Source of the DNA: Ramlibacter humi
GTDB lineage: Bacteria > Pseudomonadota > Gammaproteobacteria > Burkholderiales > Burkholderiaceae_C
Length of the DNA stretch: 64,000 nt
Assembly: GCF_004681975.1 (NCBI RefSeq)
Contig: NZ_SMLK01000001.1
Span: 1,364,001-1,428,000, forward strand
Reading direction: 5' to 3'
Part shown: positions 1 to 9,317 of the stretch, piece by piece
Position numbering within the stretch: the stretch's first letter is position 1
Layout of the letters: each line of letters opens with the position of its first letter
Position numbers and translations under genes: made by a program
The notes under the pieces: model-generated
Database searches by the model: none
The model's input: only the letters and a program-made list of their open reading frames with translations
Told to the model about the DNA's origin: nothing

Positions 1-407
1 CGCGCCCTGTCGCGCGCTTCTTCGCGGCGCAGGCCGAGGTAGCCCAGGGGCAGCTCCACCTGCTCGCTGGCGGTGAGCGCGGGGAACAGGTTGAAGCCCT
101 GGAACACGAAGCCGGTGTGCTGCAGCCGGAAGCGGTCCAGCGCCTGCTTGCTGCTGCCGCTGAGCTTTTCTCCCAGCGCATGCACTTCGCCGGCGTCGGG
201 GCGCAGCAGCCCGGACAACAGCGCGAGCAAGGTGCTCTTGCCGCAGCCCGAAGGCCCCGACACCAGCGTCAGTTCGCCGGGGTCGATGGTCAGCGACAGC
301 CCGCGCAGCACCTGCACCTGCACGGCGCCGCTGGCGAAATTCTTGACCAGGCCTTCGCCGCGCAGGCTGGCGCCGTGGTCCTGGGAGCGGACGGGGATGC
401 GGTTCAT
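1..407 (-). CDS. ABC transporter ATP-binding protein, partial (C-terminus beyond left edge)
   Basis: First about 135 residues of a MacB/LolD-type ATPase; the rest lies outside the window. Walker [10 protein letters not shown] is at residues 51-59 and the Q-loop ([10 protein letters not shown]) near 100-109; signature motif and Walker B are not visible because of the window edge. The ATG overlaps the stop of the upstream permease gene (ATGA), so the two are translationally coupled. It should energise the FtsX-type permease encoded just before it, in an operon that begins with an outer-membrane channel. Substrate unknown; antibiotic or lipophilic compound export is a guess from the family. Confidence 0.85.
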   Translation of the reverse strand, partial: MNRIPVRSQDHGASLRGEGLVKNFASGAVQVQVLRGLSLTIDPGELTLVSGPSGCGKSTLLALLSGLLRPDAGEVHALGEKLSGSSKQALDRFRLQHTGFVFQGFNLFPALTASEQVELPLGYLGLRREEARDRA

Positions 408-1537
408 CGCAGCAGGCTCGCAGGATCGGCGCTCAGCAGGCCCCGCAGCGCCGCCGCGCCCGACAGCAGCGCCAGCACCAGCACGGCCGCAGCGCAGGCC
501 AGCGCCGCTTCGGGCGTCATGGCGACGGGCACGCTGTAACTGCTGGCCGCGGCCAGCAGCACGGTGCTGCCCAGCACGGCCAGCACCAGCCCGATGCCGC
601 CGATCCAGCACGCCTGTTCCACGACCACCCGGCCCAGGGCGGACATGCTGGCGCCCAGCGCATTCAGCGTGGCGTATTCGCGCGAAGACGAGGCCACCAC
701 CACGGTCAGCGACTGGCTGGTGATGACGACACCGACCACGCACACGATCAGCGCCATGAAGAGCACCGCGACACCCGCGCCGGTGTCGAACATCCAGTAC
801 AGCTGCGAACGGCGCGCGAACTGCGCGGCGGTCCAGACTTCGTGCGCGCCGATGGCGGGCAGCGGGGAAAAATCGCGCCGGACGCTTTTGGCATCGGCAC
901 CGGCAACGAGCCGGGCCACGTAGTAGGTCGCGCCGTCGGCACGCGAAGGCGCGCCCAGCGTGCGCGCCGTCTCCAGCGACGCCAGCACGTTGACGCCGCC
1001 CAGCGCGCGCAGGCCGTCGATGGCGGCGATGAGGTGCACGCGCCGCCCGTTCACCCACGCCCAGCCGCCCAGCGGCGTGCCGAGCTGGCGCAGGTCGGAG
1101 CGGTCGACGACCACCGCGCCGGGCTCGTCCAGCGCGGCGCGCAGCCCGGGCACCAGGGCGTGCGCGAACAGCATCGCGCCCGGCGAGGTGCGGATGCCGG
1201 AAACGAACACGGGAACGCTGCCGGCCGCGCCTTCGCGCGCCTGCCAGTCGGCTTCCAGCCAGAGGTAGGGCTCCACGTCCTGCACCTGCGGATGCGCGCG
1301 CAGGCGCATCTCCACGTCGGGGCCGACGGTGCGGCCGAAGTTGACGCTCTGCGTGCCGGGGTAGCCGGCCCACAGGTCGGCGGTGGACGCGGTCACCGGG
1401 ATGGCGGCACTGCCGAAGATGCCCAGCACCAGGGCGACCTGCACCGCCAGCAGCACGCCGGAAAAGCCGACCGCGAGGATCGACGGCAGGAAACGCGGCC
1501 AGTCGTGCAGCAGCGTGCGGCGGGCGAGCGGGATCAT
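404..1537 (-). CDS. FtsX-type ABC transporter permease
   Basis: 377 residues with the FtsX/MacB/DevC layout: one N-terminal membrane helix (about residues 15-40), a large extracytoplasmic domain of about 200 residues, then three hydrophobic helices near residues 250-275, 300-330 and 340-365. The start overlaps the stop of the outer-membrane factor gene by 4 bp, and the stop overlaps the ATPase start by 4 bp, so three genes form one tightly coupled operon. Such permeases act mechanically on periplasmic substrates rather than moving them through the inner membrane. An adaptor (HlyD/MacA-like) gene is not seen and may lie left of the window. Confidence 0.85.
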   Translation of the reverse strand: MIPLARRTLLHDWPRFLPSILAVGFSGVLLAVQVALVLGIFGSAAIPVTASTADLWAGYPGTQSVNFGRTVGPDVEMRLRAHPQVQDVEPYLWLEADWQAREGAAGSVPVFVSGIRTSPGAMLFAHALVPGLRAALDEPGAVVVDRSDLRQLGTPLGGWAWVNGRRVHLIAAIDGLRALGGVNVLASLETARTLGAPSRADGATYYVARLVAGADAKSVRRDFSPLPAIGAHEVWTAAQFARRSQLYWMFDTGAGVAVLFMALIVCVVGVVITSQSLTVVVASSSREYATLNALGASMSALGRVVVEQACWIGGIGLVLAVLGSTVLLAAASSYSVPVAMTPEAALACAAAVLVLALLSGAAALRGLLSADPASLLR

Positions 1538-2958
1538 GGGCGCGACGCCTGCGGCGTTTCCGGTTCGGGCAGCGGCGCGCCGCCCAGGGCCTTGTACAGG
1601 GCCACGAAAGCCAGCGCGGCGCCGGACTGCGCATCGCGCAGCTCGGATTGCGCCAGCAGCCGCACGCGGGCCAGCGCCGGCGCGTCCGACGCACCGGCCA
1701 GGCCGGCGCGGGTGCGCGCCTGCAGCTGCGTTTCCTGCGCCTGCGCGGCCTGCGCCGCGGCGGCCAGCAGCCTTTCGCGTTCGCGCTGGGTGGCCAGCAG
1801 GCCGAGCGCCGTCTCGGCTTCGGCGACGCCGTCCAGCACCGCCTTGCGATGCGCCAGCAGCGCTTCCTGCACCGCTTCGTCCGCGGCGCGGGCGCGGTCC
1901 TGCCGGCGGCCCCAGTCGAACAGCGGCACGTCAATGGAGGGCGCGATGCTGAAAGTGGAATGCGTGGCCGTGGCGCGCCGCTCCGTGACGTTGAACGAGC
2001 GCAGCACGCCGCCCGTCAACGCCAGGCGCGGCGACAGTTCCGCCTGCGCCAGCCCGGCCTCGCCCGCGGCGCGCAGCACGCCGGCTTCGGCCTGGCGCAC
2101 GTCCGGGCGGCTGCGCAGCAGGTTGGCCGGCAGCTCGCGCACCGACACCGGCGGCAGGCCCGCGGCGGCCGGCTGCGTGGCCCAGTCACCCGCAGCCGAC
2201 TCGCCCAGCAGCTGGGCCAGCGCCACGCCGGCGGTCTGCACCGCACCCGCATAGCCGGCGGCAGTGGCACGCGCCTGGGCGGCGCGGGCCTGCGCCTGCG
2301 CCACGTCGGCGGCCGTGCCCAGGCGGTTGTCCCAGCGCGCGCGGGCCGTCCCGGCGGACTGGTCGTCCGCCTGGGCGATGGCCGTCCACAGCGCCTGCTG
2401 GTCGCGGGCGGCGTGCAGTTCCAGCCAGCGGCGCACCACTTCCGCCACCACCGCGACACGCGCGCCTTGCACCTGCCACTCGGCGGCCGCGATCTGTCCC
2501 TGGGCCACGCGGTCACCCGACTCGCCGGCGCCGAACAGGCCCAGCTCCCAGGTGACGTCCAGGCTCAGGTGCAGGAAGGAATCGGTGGCGCGCGGGTCGC
2601 GCACCGGATGCAGGCCGGCGCTGGCGAGCGGCAGGAAGCGCGTGCCTTCGGCGCTGGCCAGCAGCCGCGCCTGGCGCAGCCGGCTGGCGGCCACTCGAAC
2701 GTCCAGGTTGGCCTGCAGCGCACGGGCCACGAGCGCGTCGAGGCGCTCGTCGCCGAAAACCTTCCACCAGCCCTGCAGGTCGACGGGCGCGGCCTGCGGC
2801 GCCGCCGGCACCGGGGCAGCCCAGCTTGCCGGCGCGTCCTGCGGCACCTGCGGCACGGGCGCGACGCTGCAGCCCGCCAGCAGGGCGGCGGACAAGGCGA
2901 CGGGCGCGGTGGCGAAACGGACGAGGCGGCGGGGCAAGCGGAGCGGACGCTGGTGCAT
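1534..2958 (-). CDS. NodT-family outer membrane efflux lipoprotein
   Basis: 474 residues. The start is placed at the ATG giving a signal peptide ending in lipobox LLAGC (Cys30); an open frame continues about 59 codons upstream into the divergent regulator promoter but is unlikely to be translated. The repeated Ala/Arg/Gln-rich helical halves are those of TolC-like outer membrane factors, and SRPDVRQAE-type sequence in the second half is typical of the NodT group. First gene of the export operon; a tripartite pump with the FtsX permease and ATPase downstream is inferred. Divergent from the two-component system, which may control it. Confidence 0.85.
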   Translation of the reverse strand: MHQRPLRLPRRLVRFATAPVALSAALLAGCSVAPVPQVPQDAPASWAAPVPAAPQAAPVDLQGWWKVFGDERLDALVARALQANLDVRVAASRLRQARLLASAEGTRFLPLASAGLHPVRDPRATDSFLHLSLDVTWELGLFGAGESGDRVAQGQIAAAEWQVQGARVAVVAEVVRRWLELHAARDQQALWTAIAQADDQSAGTARARWDNRLGTAADVAQAQARAAQARATAAGYAGAVQTAGVALAQLLGESAAGDWATQPAAAGLPPVSVRELPANLLRSRPDVRQAEAGVLRAAGEAGLAQAELSPRLALTGGVLRSFNVTERRATATHSTFSIAPSIDVPLFDWGRRQDRARAADEAVQEALLAHRKAVLDGVAEAETALGLLATQRERERLLAAAAQAAQAQETQLQARTRAGLAGASDAPALARVRLLAQSELRDAQSGAALAFVALYKALGGAPLPEPETPQASRP

Positions 2959-3067
2959 GGCAAGGCCGAGGCGGCCGGCCCGCATTGCAACTTGGCGGTC
3001 TTGCCGAGCCGTGCAGCTTGTGTGGAGAAACCGTGGATGGGGCCGCCATGCCCATAATCCGCAGCCG

Positions 3068-3793
3068 ATGTCCGCCAGCGCCGCCGTCCTTCCCAATCGC
3101 CCGCTCGTCCTCGTCGTGGAAGACGAGGCCGGCATCGCCGACGTGCTGGTCGCCTACCTGCGGCGCGACGGGCTGGACGCGCAAGTGGCGCGCGACGGCC
3201 CGCAGGCGCTGGAGATGTTCCGGCGGCTGCGGCCGGACTTCGTGCTGCTGGACATCCAGCTGCCCGGCATCGACGGCGTCGAGGTGCTTCGCGAAATCCG
3301 CGCCGAGAGCGACGCGCCGGTGATGATGGTCACCGCCCGCGCCGAGGACCTCGACAAGCTGCTGGCGCTGCGGCTGGGCGCCGACGACTACGTGGTCAAG
3401 CCGTTCAGCCCGCCCGAGGTGGTGGCGCGCGTGCGCGCCGTGCTGCGTCGCACCGGGCGCGCCCCCGTCCCGGCGCAGGAGCTCATTCGCGCCGGGCGGC
3501 TGGAGATCGACCTGCAGGCGCACAGCGCACGCGTCACCGAAGCCGGCGCGCCCGCGCAGGAACTGCCGCTGACGCTGACCGAATACCGCCTGCTCGCGTG
3601 CCTGGCGTCGCAGCCGCAAAGGTGCTTCACCCGCGGCCAGCTGGTGGAAGCCTGCCTGCCGGAGAGCGAGGCGCTGGACCGCGTGATCGACTCGCACCTG
3701 TCGAAGCTGCGCCGCAAGCTGGCCCTGGCCGGCCTGCCGGAACTCATCGAGACCGTGCGCGGCGTGGGATACCGGCTGTGGCCCGCTTCGTAG
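3068..3793 (+). CDS. OmpR/PhoB-family response regulator
   Basis: 241 residues. Receiver domain: acidic pair at E19/D20, phosphoacceptor Asp62 (LLDIQLPGIDG), conserved Thr89 and Lys111 (VVKPF). C-terminal winged-helix DNA-binding domain roughly residues 140-240, ending in the usual RGVGYRL. The most similar well-known type is BaeR, but orthology is not provable here. A -10-like CATAAT (3053-3058) lies 9 nt before the ATG, suggesting a very short leader. The next gene overlaps by 16 bp. Divergent orientation to the efflux operon suggests that operon is a target. Confidence 0.9.
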   Translation: MSASAAVLPNRPLVLVVEDEAGIADVLVAYLRRDGLDAQVARDGPQALEMFRRLRPDFVLLDIQLPGIDGVEVLREIRAESDAPVMMVTARAEDLDKLLALRLGADDYVVKPFSPPEVVARVRAVLRRTGRAPVPAQELIRAGRLEIDLQAHSARVTEAGAPAQELPLTLTEYRLLACLASQPQRCFTRGQLVEACLPESEALDRVIDSHLSKLRRKLALAGLPELIETVRGVGYRLWPAS

Positions 3794-4935
3794 ACCGCAT
3801 CTGGGTCCGCTTCGGGTTCGCCATCGCCGCGGCGGTGCTGGTGACCATCGGCATGCTGTCCGCGTCGGTGCTGCTGCTGGCCGAGTGGCAGTACCGCGAC
3901 TTCTACCGCAGCCTGCCCCAGCAGGTGAAGCGCGACGTGGACGCCATGCGCCAGGGCGAGGCCGACCCCACCGAAGAGGCGGGGCGCCTGGCCACCATCT
4001 ACAGCCAGTACTGGCGCAGCGACCCGCTGTTCGGTGAGCGCTGGTCGCTGGTCATCGGCCTGGTGATCTGCCTGCCGGTGGGGCTGCTCATGGGCTTTCG
4101 CATCTCCAGAGCCGTGACGCGGCCGCTCGCATCCATCGCCGAAGCCGCCAACAGCATCGCGCTGGGCGACCTGTCGGTGCGCGCGAAGGCGGGCAGCGAA
4201 CGCGGCGAGCTGGCCGAGATGGTGCGCGACTTCAACCGCATGACCGACGCGCTGCAGGCCCTGGAAGGCGAGCGCCGCCACACCGCGGCCGCGCTGTCGC
4301 ACGAGCTGCGCACGCCCCTGTCGGTGCTGACGGCGCGCCTGCACGCGCTGCGCGACGGCGTCATCGATCCCGGCCCGGCGGAATTCACGCGCCTCATCGG
4401 CGAGGTGAACCACCTGTCGCGGCTGGTGGAGGACATGCACACGCTGGCGCTGGCCGAATCGCGCAAGCTTTCGATCAAGCCCGCTGACGTGGCGCTGGCG
4501 GACCTCGCGCGCGAGGTGCTGGACACGTTCGAGGAGCGGGCGCAGGCCTTCGGCATCGAACTGAAGCTGCTGGTGCACGACGCCGTCATCGCGCACGGCG
4601 ACCGCGACCGGTTGCGCCAGGTGCTGTCCAACCTGCTGGACAACGCGCTGCGGCATGCGCGCGGCGCCACCACCGTGCAGGTGGAAGTGGCGCGCGACGG
4701 CGGGCACGCCGTGCTGTCCGTGGCGGACGACGGCGCGGGGCTGCCCGAGCGCGTGCGCCGCCATCCCTTCGACCGCTTCCAGGGCAGCGGCACGACGGGG
4801 GGCAGCTCGGGACTGGGGCTGTCGATCGTGCAGGCGCTGGTCAGCCTGCAGGGTGGCACCGTGCAAGCAGAAGCCGTGGAGCCGCACGGCGCGCGGTTCG
4901 TGGTGCGCCTGCCGGGCGGTTTCCAGCAAGCCTGA
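3778..4935 (+). CDS. Sensor histidine kinase
   Basis: 385 residues from a GTG start that overlaps the response-regulator gene by 16 bp; the open frame extends further upstream, but only this start gives a sensible N-terminus (VARFVDRIWV then a membrane helix). Two membrane helices (about 12-35 and 88-108) flank a short periplasmic loop of about 50 residues; then HAMP, H-box ALSHELRTPL with His175, N-box NLLDNALRHA, D/G box VADDGAGLP and G2 box GSSGLGLSI. BaeS/CpxA-like layout. Cognate kinase of the preceding regulator; the small sensor loop suggests sensing of envelope stress rather than a large ligand (inference). Confidence 0.9.
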   Translation: MARFVDRIWVRFGFAIAAAVLVTIGMLSASVLLLAEWQYRDFYRSLPQQVKRDVDAMRQGEADPTEEAGRLATIYSQYWRSDPLFGERWSLVIGLVICLPVGLLMGFRISRAVTRPLASIAEAANSIALGDLSVRAKAGSERGELAEMVRDFNRMTDALQALEGERRHTAAALSHELRTPLSVLTARLHALRDGVIDPGPAEFTRLIGEVNHLSRLVEDMHTLALAESRKLSIKPADVALADLAREVLDTFEERAQAFGIELKLLVHDAVIAHGDRDRLRQVLSNLLDNALRHARGATTVQVEVARDGGHAVLSVADDGAGLPERVRRHPFDRFQGSGTTGGSSGLGLSIVQALVSLQGGTVQAEAVEPHGARFVVRLPGGFQQA

Positions 4936-4944
4936 TCCGCCGCA

Positions 4945-5412
4945 CTACTGCGTGGACTTGCCGGCGCCCATCGACGACGTGCTGCCGTCGCCCTTGGCCA
5001 GCTTCGCTTCCTCGATCTTCACTTCGGCGTTCGCGTGCGCGGCCGTGGCCTTCTTCTGGCACAAGGTCTGCTGCCCCTTGTCCTGCATCGGCTCGCACTG
5101 GGCCCTGGCCGACTTGTAGTCGGCGTCCGCCTGCCTCTGCATCTGCTGCGGGTCGGACGAGCCCATCGCCTTGGTGTCCGACGGCGACGAGCTGCCCTTG
5201 CCGGAAGACTGGGCGGTGTTCTCGACCTTGTCCTTCGCCTTCTCGTACGTTTCCTTGGTCTTCTCGCCGATGGCTTGGACGGCCTCCTTCGCCTTCTCGG
5301 TGAAACTGCCGCCTGAGCTGCTGCCGGAGCTGCCGGAGCTTTGCTGCTGAGCCAGCGCGCCGCCGGTGGCCAGGGCGAGTGCGCAGCCGAATGCGATGAG
5401 GGTGCGTTGCAT
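4945..5412 (-). CDS. Secreted helical low-complexity protein of unknown function
   Basis: 155 residues. Signal peptide of about 22 residues ending ALA, then a Ser/Gly-rich segment, a Lys/Glu-rich helical stretch (EKAKEAV, EKTKETYEKAKDKVE) and a C-terminal part with two cysteines (CEPM and LCQ) that could pair in the periplasm. Similar Burkholderiales proteins are often labelled TolA-like only because of the Lys/Ala/Glu composition; no TolA domain is visible. Convergent with the sensor kinase gene, 9 bp apart. Function not recognised. Confidence 0.7.
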   Translation of the reverse strand: MQRTLIAFGCALALATGGALAQQQSSGSSGSSSGGSFTEKAKEAVQAIGEKTKETYEKAKDKVENTAQSSGKGSSSPSDTKAMGSSDPQQMQRQADADYKSARAQCEPMQDKGQQTLCQKKATAAHANAEVKIEEAKLAKGDGSTSSMGAGKSTQ

Positions 5413-5538
5413 GGAAGTTCTCCTGTCGAATGCCGAGACGGGAGTTCGACCGCGCAGGTGCGCGCCGGGTTTGTGGGACTCGGCCGGGACCGGCCGTCAG
5501 GCCGCCTGCTCGCGAACCACGGAAGGCTGCATCGCTGT

Positions 5539-5563
5539 GGCCCCCAAGTCCCAAACGGGGGTC
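5539..5563. other. GC hairpin between divergent genes
   Basis: GGCCCCC and GGGGGTC can pair around an 11-nt loop, followed by CTTT on the + strand. It lies between the secreted-protein gene and the pilus cluster and could be a terminator-like or leader structure. Role uncertain. Confidence 0.3.
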
Positions 5564-5583
5564 CTTTCATGCACAAGTAGTAT

Positions 5584-5611
5584 TTGTTTCACGGCTGAGC
5601 CGGTTTATCTT
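5584..5611 (+). promoter_or_regulatory. Candidate promoter of the pilus operon
   Basis: TTGTTT and TATCTT separated by 16 bp in a short AT-richer stretch, about 30 bp before the first pilus gene. AAGG lies 5 nt before the ATG and serves as ribosome binding site. Identified by eye. Confidence 0.4.
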
Positions 5612-5642
5612 CAATTCTCACATTCTGAAACGAAGGTAACCG

Positions 5643-6182
5643 ATGAAACACGCTTTCCATGCACTGGCCGGCATCCTTGCGCTAGCGGCCTTCGGGGCAG
5701 CCCACGCCGACACCGACACCCAGGACTTCAAGGTCCTGCTGGAGATCGCGGACAGCTGCAGCATCTCGACGACGACCAAGCCGAGCGACGTGGACTTCGG
5801 CAAGCAGGTTCGCAGCACCGGTTCCGCGACCGCGAACAACGGCAAGATCTACGTCAAGTGCAACAAGGGCGCCTCGTTCCACATCGGCCTGAATGGCGGC
5901 CTCAACTATGGAATGGCCGCGACCGTGGCGGGCAGCAAGACCGATCCCGTGGCTGGCGGCCGCGCGATGACGAATGCGGGCAAGACGGTGTACATCCCCT
6001 ACGAGCTCTATTCCGATGCGGCCACCACTTTCTGGGGCAATACGGTCGGCACCTCCACGTTCGATCCCCCGGTAGCCCCTGACGACAAGGAGATGTCGTT
6101 CACGGTTTACGGCAAGGTGCCCAGCCTGGACTTCCCCAAAGGGAAGTACGAAGACACGATCACGGCGACCGTCACCTTCTGA
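5643..6182 (+). CDS. Csu-type major pilin (spore coat U / SCPU domain)
   Basis: 179 residues with a signal peptide cut near residue 22 (AAHA-D). One SCPU domain follows: conserved SCSIST start, DFG motif, later Cys in YVKCNKG, and the C-terminal FTVYGKVP and DTITATVTF strands, the last supplying the donor/terminal beta-strand pattern. By position it is the main structural subunit of an archaic chaperone-usher pilus used in biofilm attachment. The chaperone gene follows after 2 bp. Confidence 0.88.
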   Translation: MKHAFHALAGILALAAFGAAHADTDTQDFKVLLEIADSCSISTTTKPSDVDFGKQVRSTGSATANNGKIYVKCNKGASFHIGLNGGLNYGMAATVAGSKTDPVAGGRAMTNAGKTVYIPYELYSDAATTFWGNTVGTSTFDPPVAPDDKEMSFTVYGKVPSLDFPKGKYEDTITATVTF

Positions 6183-6184
6183 AC

Positions 6185-6988
6185 ATGAAGGACGCGCGAC
6201 TCCGCTGGAGGGTCAGGCACAGGGTTGTTGCAAGTGCTGCAGTTCTCCTGGCGGGTGTCGCGACGGCGGCCGACCTTCAGATTTCACCGATCACCCTGGA
6301 ATTCGGCCCGACCCAACAGGGTCAAGGCGTCTGGCTTCGCAACAGCGGCGGTGGGCCGGTCGACGCCCAGGTGCGCGTGCTGCGCTGGTCCCAGAACGAC
6401 GGGCAGGAAACGCTCGAGCCCACGCGTGAGCTGCTGCCCACGCCGTCGTTCATCCGCATCGAGCCGGGCGGGCAGCAGCTGGTGAGGATCGTCCGGGTGC
6501 GGCCCCAGGCGCCCGAGGCTGAACTGACCTATCGCCTGCTGATCGACGAACTGCCCGTCACCCGCGCGTCAAGTGCGGCCGGGACGGCTGGAAGTGACGC
6601 GGAGGAACAGGCGCAGCAGCAGGTGGGATTGCGTTTTCTGCTGCGCTATTCGGTCCCGGTTTTCGTGGCGCCCACTCAAGCCAGCCCATCGCCGTCCGCT
6701 GCCCCGGCAAGTCCGGCCCTCCAGGCGTCCTGGCAAGCCGGCACGCCAACGGTGCTGTCGATCGCCAATTCGGGGAATCGGCGGGTCCGCATCAGTCGCC
6801 TGGTGCACGAGGACGCGGGTGGCAAACGCACGCTGCTGGCTCCCGGCTTGCTGGGCTACGTGCTGGCGGGCAAGACCATGCAGTGGCCGCTGAAGGCCGG
6901 CCCTGGATTGGGCGCGGGCCAGCTCAAGGCGCTGCTCGATGACGATGAGAACGAGCAGACGCTCCCGATGGCCCGCGGCCGGCCTTGA
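6185..6988 (+). CDS. Csu-type periplasmic pilus chaperone (PapD-like)
   Basis: 267 residues: signal peptide to about residue 28, then the two-domain Ig-like chaperone fold; LQISPITLEF opens domain 1 and RFLLRYSVPVFV is the G1 strand that complements pilins. A low-complexity Pro/Ser/Ala stretch near residues 160-185 links to domain 2. It should fold subunits by donor-strand complementation and hand them to the usher. Its 3' end overlaps the usher start by 50 bp, showing tight coupling. Confidence 0.88.
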   Translation: MKDARLRWRVRHRVVASAAVLLAGVATAADLQISPITLEFGPTQQGQGVWLRNSGGGPVDAQVRVLRWSQNDGQETLEPTRELLPTPSFIRIEPGGQQLVRIVRVRPQAPEAELTYRLLIDELPVTRASSAAGTAGSDAEEQAQQQVGLRFLLRYSVPVFVAPTQASPSPSAAPASPALQASWQAGTPTVLSIANSGNRRVRISRLVHEDAGGKRTLLAPGLLGYVLAGKTMQWPLKAGPGLGAGQLKALLDDDENEQTLPMARGRP

Positions 6989-9317
6989 GATCGTCGCGTC
7001 CTGTTTCATAGCCGGCCTGCCCGGACTCGCGAAAGCCGGCGTACCCGATCCGCCGCCGATCACGGAGGAAACCACGCAGCAGCTCTTTCTGGCCGTTTCG
7101 GTCAACGGCGTCCGCAAAGCCGGCTTGCATCCGTTTGCCCAGGCGGCCGATGGCCTGCGTGCGGACGCCGTGCTGTTGCGGCAACTCGGTCTCCGCTGGC
7201 CGGGAAGCGAACAGGCCGAAGGCGAGATCGCGCTGGCCGGGCTGCCGGGGCTGGAGGTGAACTACGACAGCGCGGGCTTGCGGCTATCCCTTGTCGCTCC
7301 CGTCGACCTGCTGGACCGCCCGGTCTTGCGCCTGTCGTCCGGCCTCGCGTCGGCCACTCCCGCCGATCCGTCGACGCGCGTCGCAGGCGCGGTCCTGAAC
7401 TACGACCTGTATTCGGAATCCCGCGCCGGCGGTGTCTCGGCCAGCGCGTTCGGCGATCTGCGCTTCTTCGGGGAAGGCGCGGCAGTCTGGAGCCAGTCGG
7501 CCGTCGCCCATGCGGCAAGCCGCACCGGAGCGCCAGCGCTGGTCCGGCTCGACACCCAGTGGCAGGTCGACGACGCCGAGAGCATGACGGTGCTCAGGCT
7601 GGGCGACGGGCTCACCGGTGGCCAGGGTTGGACCCGCACCAAGCGCATCGGGGGCTTTCACTACGGCCGCGACTTCGGCCTGCAGCCCTATCGCACGACC
7701 ACGCCGCTGGCGGCGTTCGTCGGCGAAGCCGTGCTGCCTTCGACGCTGGAGCTGTACGTCAACGGCCTGCGCCAGTCCACCCAGCAGGTCCAGCCGGGGC
7801 GCTTCCAGCTGGATGCGGTGCCGCCGGGAACCGGTGCCGCGGTGGCCAACCTGTTGATCACCGACATCAACGGACAGCAGCGCAATGTCCACTTCGACCT
7901 GTATGGAGCGCCCACCTTGCTGCAGGCCGGCCTGTCCGATTGGTCGGTGGATGTGGGATTCCTGCGCAAGGACTACGGGCTGCGTTCCTTCGCCTACGAC
8001 CACAGGCCGCTGGCCAGCGGCTCCTACCGCTGGGGATGGAGCAACACCTTGACGTTGGAGAGCCACGCGGAAGCCACCACGGACTTGTTCGAGGCGGGCG
8101 TGGGGAGCGTGTGGAAGCTGGGGGACCGGGCCGGTGTGCTCACGACCTCGCTGGCGGCGAGCCGCGGGGACGGAACGTCCGGAAATCAAAGGGCCGTCGG
8201 CTACCAGTGGGCCGGCATCGACTTCGGCTTCGCGGTGAACAGCGCCCGAAGCAGCGCGGGATACCGCGACGCGGCTTCCCGGCTGGAGCCGGCCCTGTCG
8301 CGCGGATCGGACTCGGCCTTCGTGAACTTCGGCACCCCGGTGGGCCAATGGTCCCTGGGCGTCGTGCGCCAGCTGCTGGCGCAGTCGAAACCGGCGCACT
8401 ACCTGAACCTCGGGTGGGCCGCGGACCTCGGCCGGGGAGCGACGCTGAGCCTCAACGTGCAGCGGGTGAATGACGAGAAAAAGTCATACAGCACGAGCCT
8501 GACCTTCTCGATGCCCCTGGACTCCCGCGTGATGACCAGCGCGTCGGTGCAGCAGCGGCGCGGATCGACCCAGCTCTCAGCATCGGCTTCGCAGTCGCCC
8601 CGCGATGAAACCGGCTGGTCATGGTGGGCCCAGACCGCGACCACCAACGGCCGCGATCCTTCCGCCCAATTCCAGGTCGGGCGACTCACCGAAGCGGGGC
8701 AATGGTGGGTGGGCACCACGGCCAACGGCGGTTCGGCGGGGACATCCGTCTATGCGAGCCGCAACGGCGCCCTGGCCTGGCTGGCGGGTGACCTGCATGC
8801 CTTGCGCCACGTGGAAGACGCGATCGCCGTGGTGACCACGGACGGCGTGCCGGACGTGCCGGTGCGCCTGGAAAACCGGCTTCTGGGCCGTACGGATGCG
8901 CGGGGACAGATCTTCGTGCCGCAGCTCAACGCCTACCAGCGCAACCAGATCAGCATGGACACTCTCGATCTGCCGATGGACATCGTCGCCGACAAGGTCC
9001 AGGCCGACGTCGTGCCCGAGCGCCGACGCGCTTCCCGCGTGAGATTGCCGTTGCGGCGGATCGTGCCGGTGCACGTGAGCCTGCGAAACCAGCAGGGCCA
9101 GCCATTGGACCCCGGCGGCGTGGTGGAGCTGCGCATGGGCGACTCGAAAACGGGAGCTTCCACCCGGGTGGGCTACGACGGCCTTGTCTACCTCGAGGAC
9201 CCGCCCCCCGGTGCGGCCTTGTTCGTCAGGGGCGAAGCCGGCCGGTGCACCGCGCGATTGCCAGATCCACTGCCGCCGGCTGGCGGCGAGCCCACCCCCT
9301 TGGAGTGCAAACCATGA
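6939..9317 (+). CDS. Outer membrane usher of Csu-type pilus
   Basis: 792 residues, usual size for archaic ushers. N-terminal signal region, periplasmic N-domain, a 24-strand barrel region rich in alternating polar/hydrophobic strands, a plug segment (about 240-310, with ELYVNGLRQS and LITDINGQQRNVHFD) and C-terminal domains. The start at 6939 lies inside the chaperone gene; an in-frame ATG six bases later is an alternative. Forms the secretion pore for the pilins. Stop overlaps the start of the next gene by 4 bp (ATGA). Confidence 0.9.
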   Translation: MTMRTSRRSRWPAAGLEIVASCFIAGLPGLAKAGVPDPPPITEETTQQLFLAVSVNGVRKAGLHPFAQAADGLRADAVLLRQLGLRWPGSEQAEGEIALAGLPGLEVNYDSAGLRLSLVAPVDLLDRPVLRLSSGLASATPADPSTRVAGAVLNYDLYSESRAGGVSASAFGDLRFFGEGAAVWSQSAVAHAASRTGAPALVRLDTQWQVDDAESMTVLRLGDGLTGGQGWTRTKRIGGFHYGRDFGLQPYRTTTPLAAFVGEAVLPSTLELYVNGLRQSTQQVQPGRFQLDAVPPGTGAAVANLLITDINGQQRNVHFDLYGAPTLLQAGLSDWSVDVGFLRKDYGLRSFAYDHRPLASGSYRWGWSNTLTLESHAEATTDLFEAGVGSVWKLGDRAGVLTTSLAASRGDGTSGNQRAVGYQWAGIDFGFAVNSARSSAGYRDAASRLEPALSRGSDSAFVNFGTPVGQWSLGVVRQLLAQSKPAHYLNLGWAADLGRGATLSLNVQRVNDEKKSYSTSLTFSMPLDSRVMTSASVQQRRGSTQLSASASQSPRDETGWSWWAQTATTNGRDPSAQFQVGRLTEAGQWWVGTTANGGSAGTSVYASRNGALAWLAGDLHALRHVEDAIAVVTTDGVPDVPVRLENRLLGRTDARGQIFVPQLNAYQRNQISMDTLDLPMDIVADKVQADVVPERRRASRVRLPLRRIVPVHVSLRNQQGQPLDPGGVVELRMGDSKTGASTRVGYDGLVYLEDPPPGAALFVRGEAGRCTARLPDPLPPAGGEPTPLECKP

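Noticed and set aside
73-723. Long plus-strand open frames opposite the ABC ATPase and permease genes
   Set aside because: High GC content keeps antisense frames open. These encode Arg/Pro/Ser-rich sequence with no domain and lie fully opposite clear genes.
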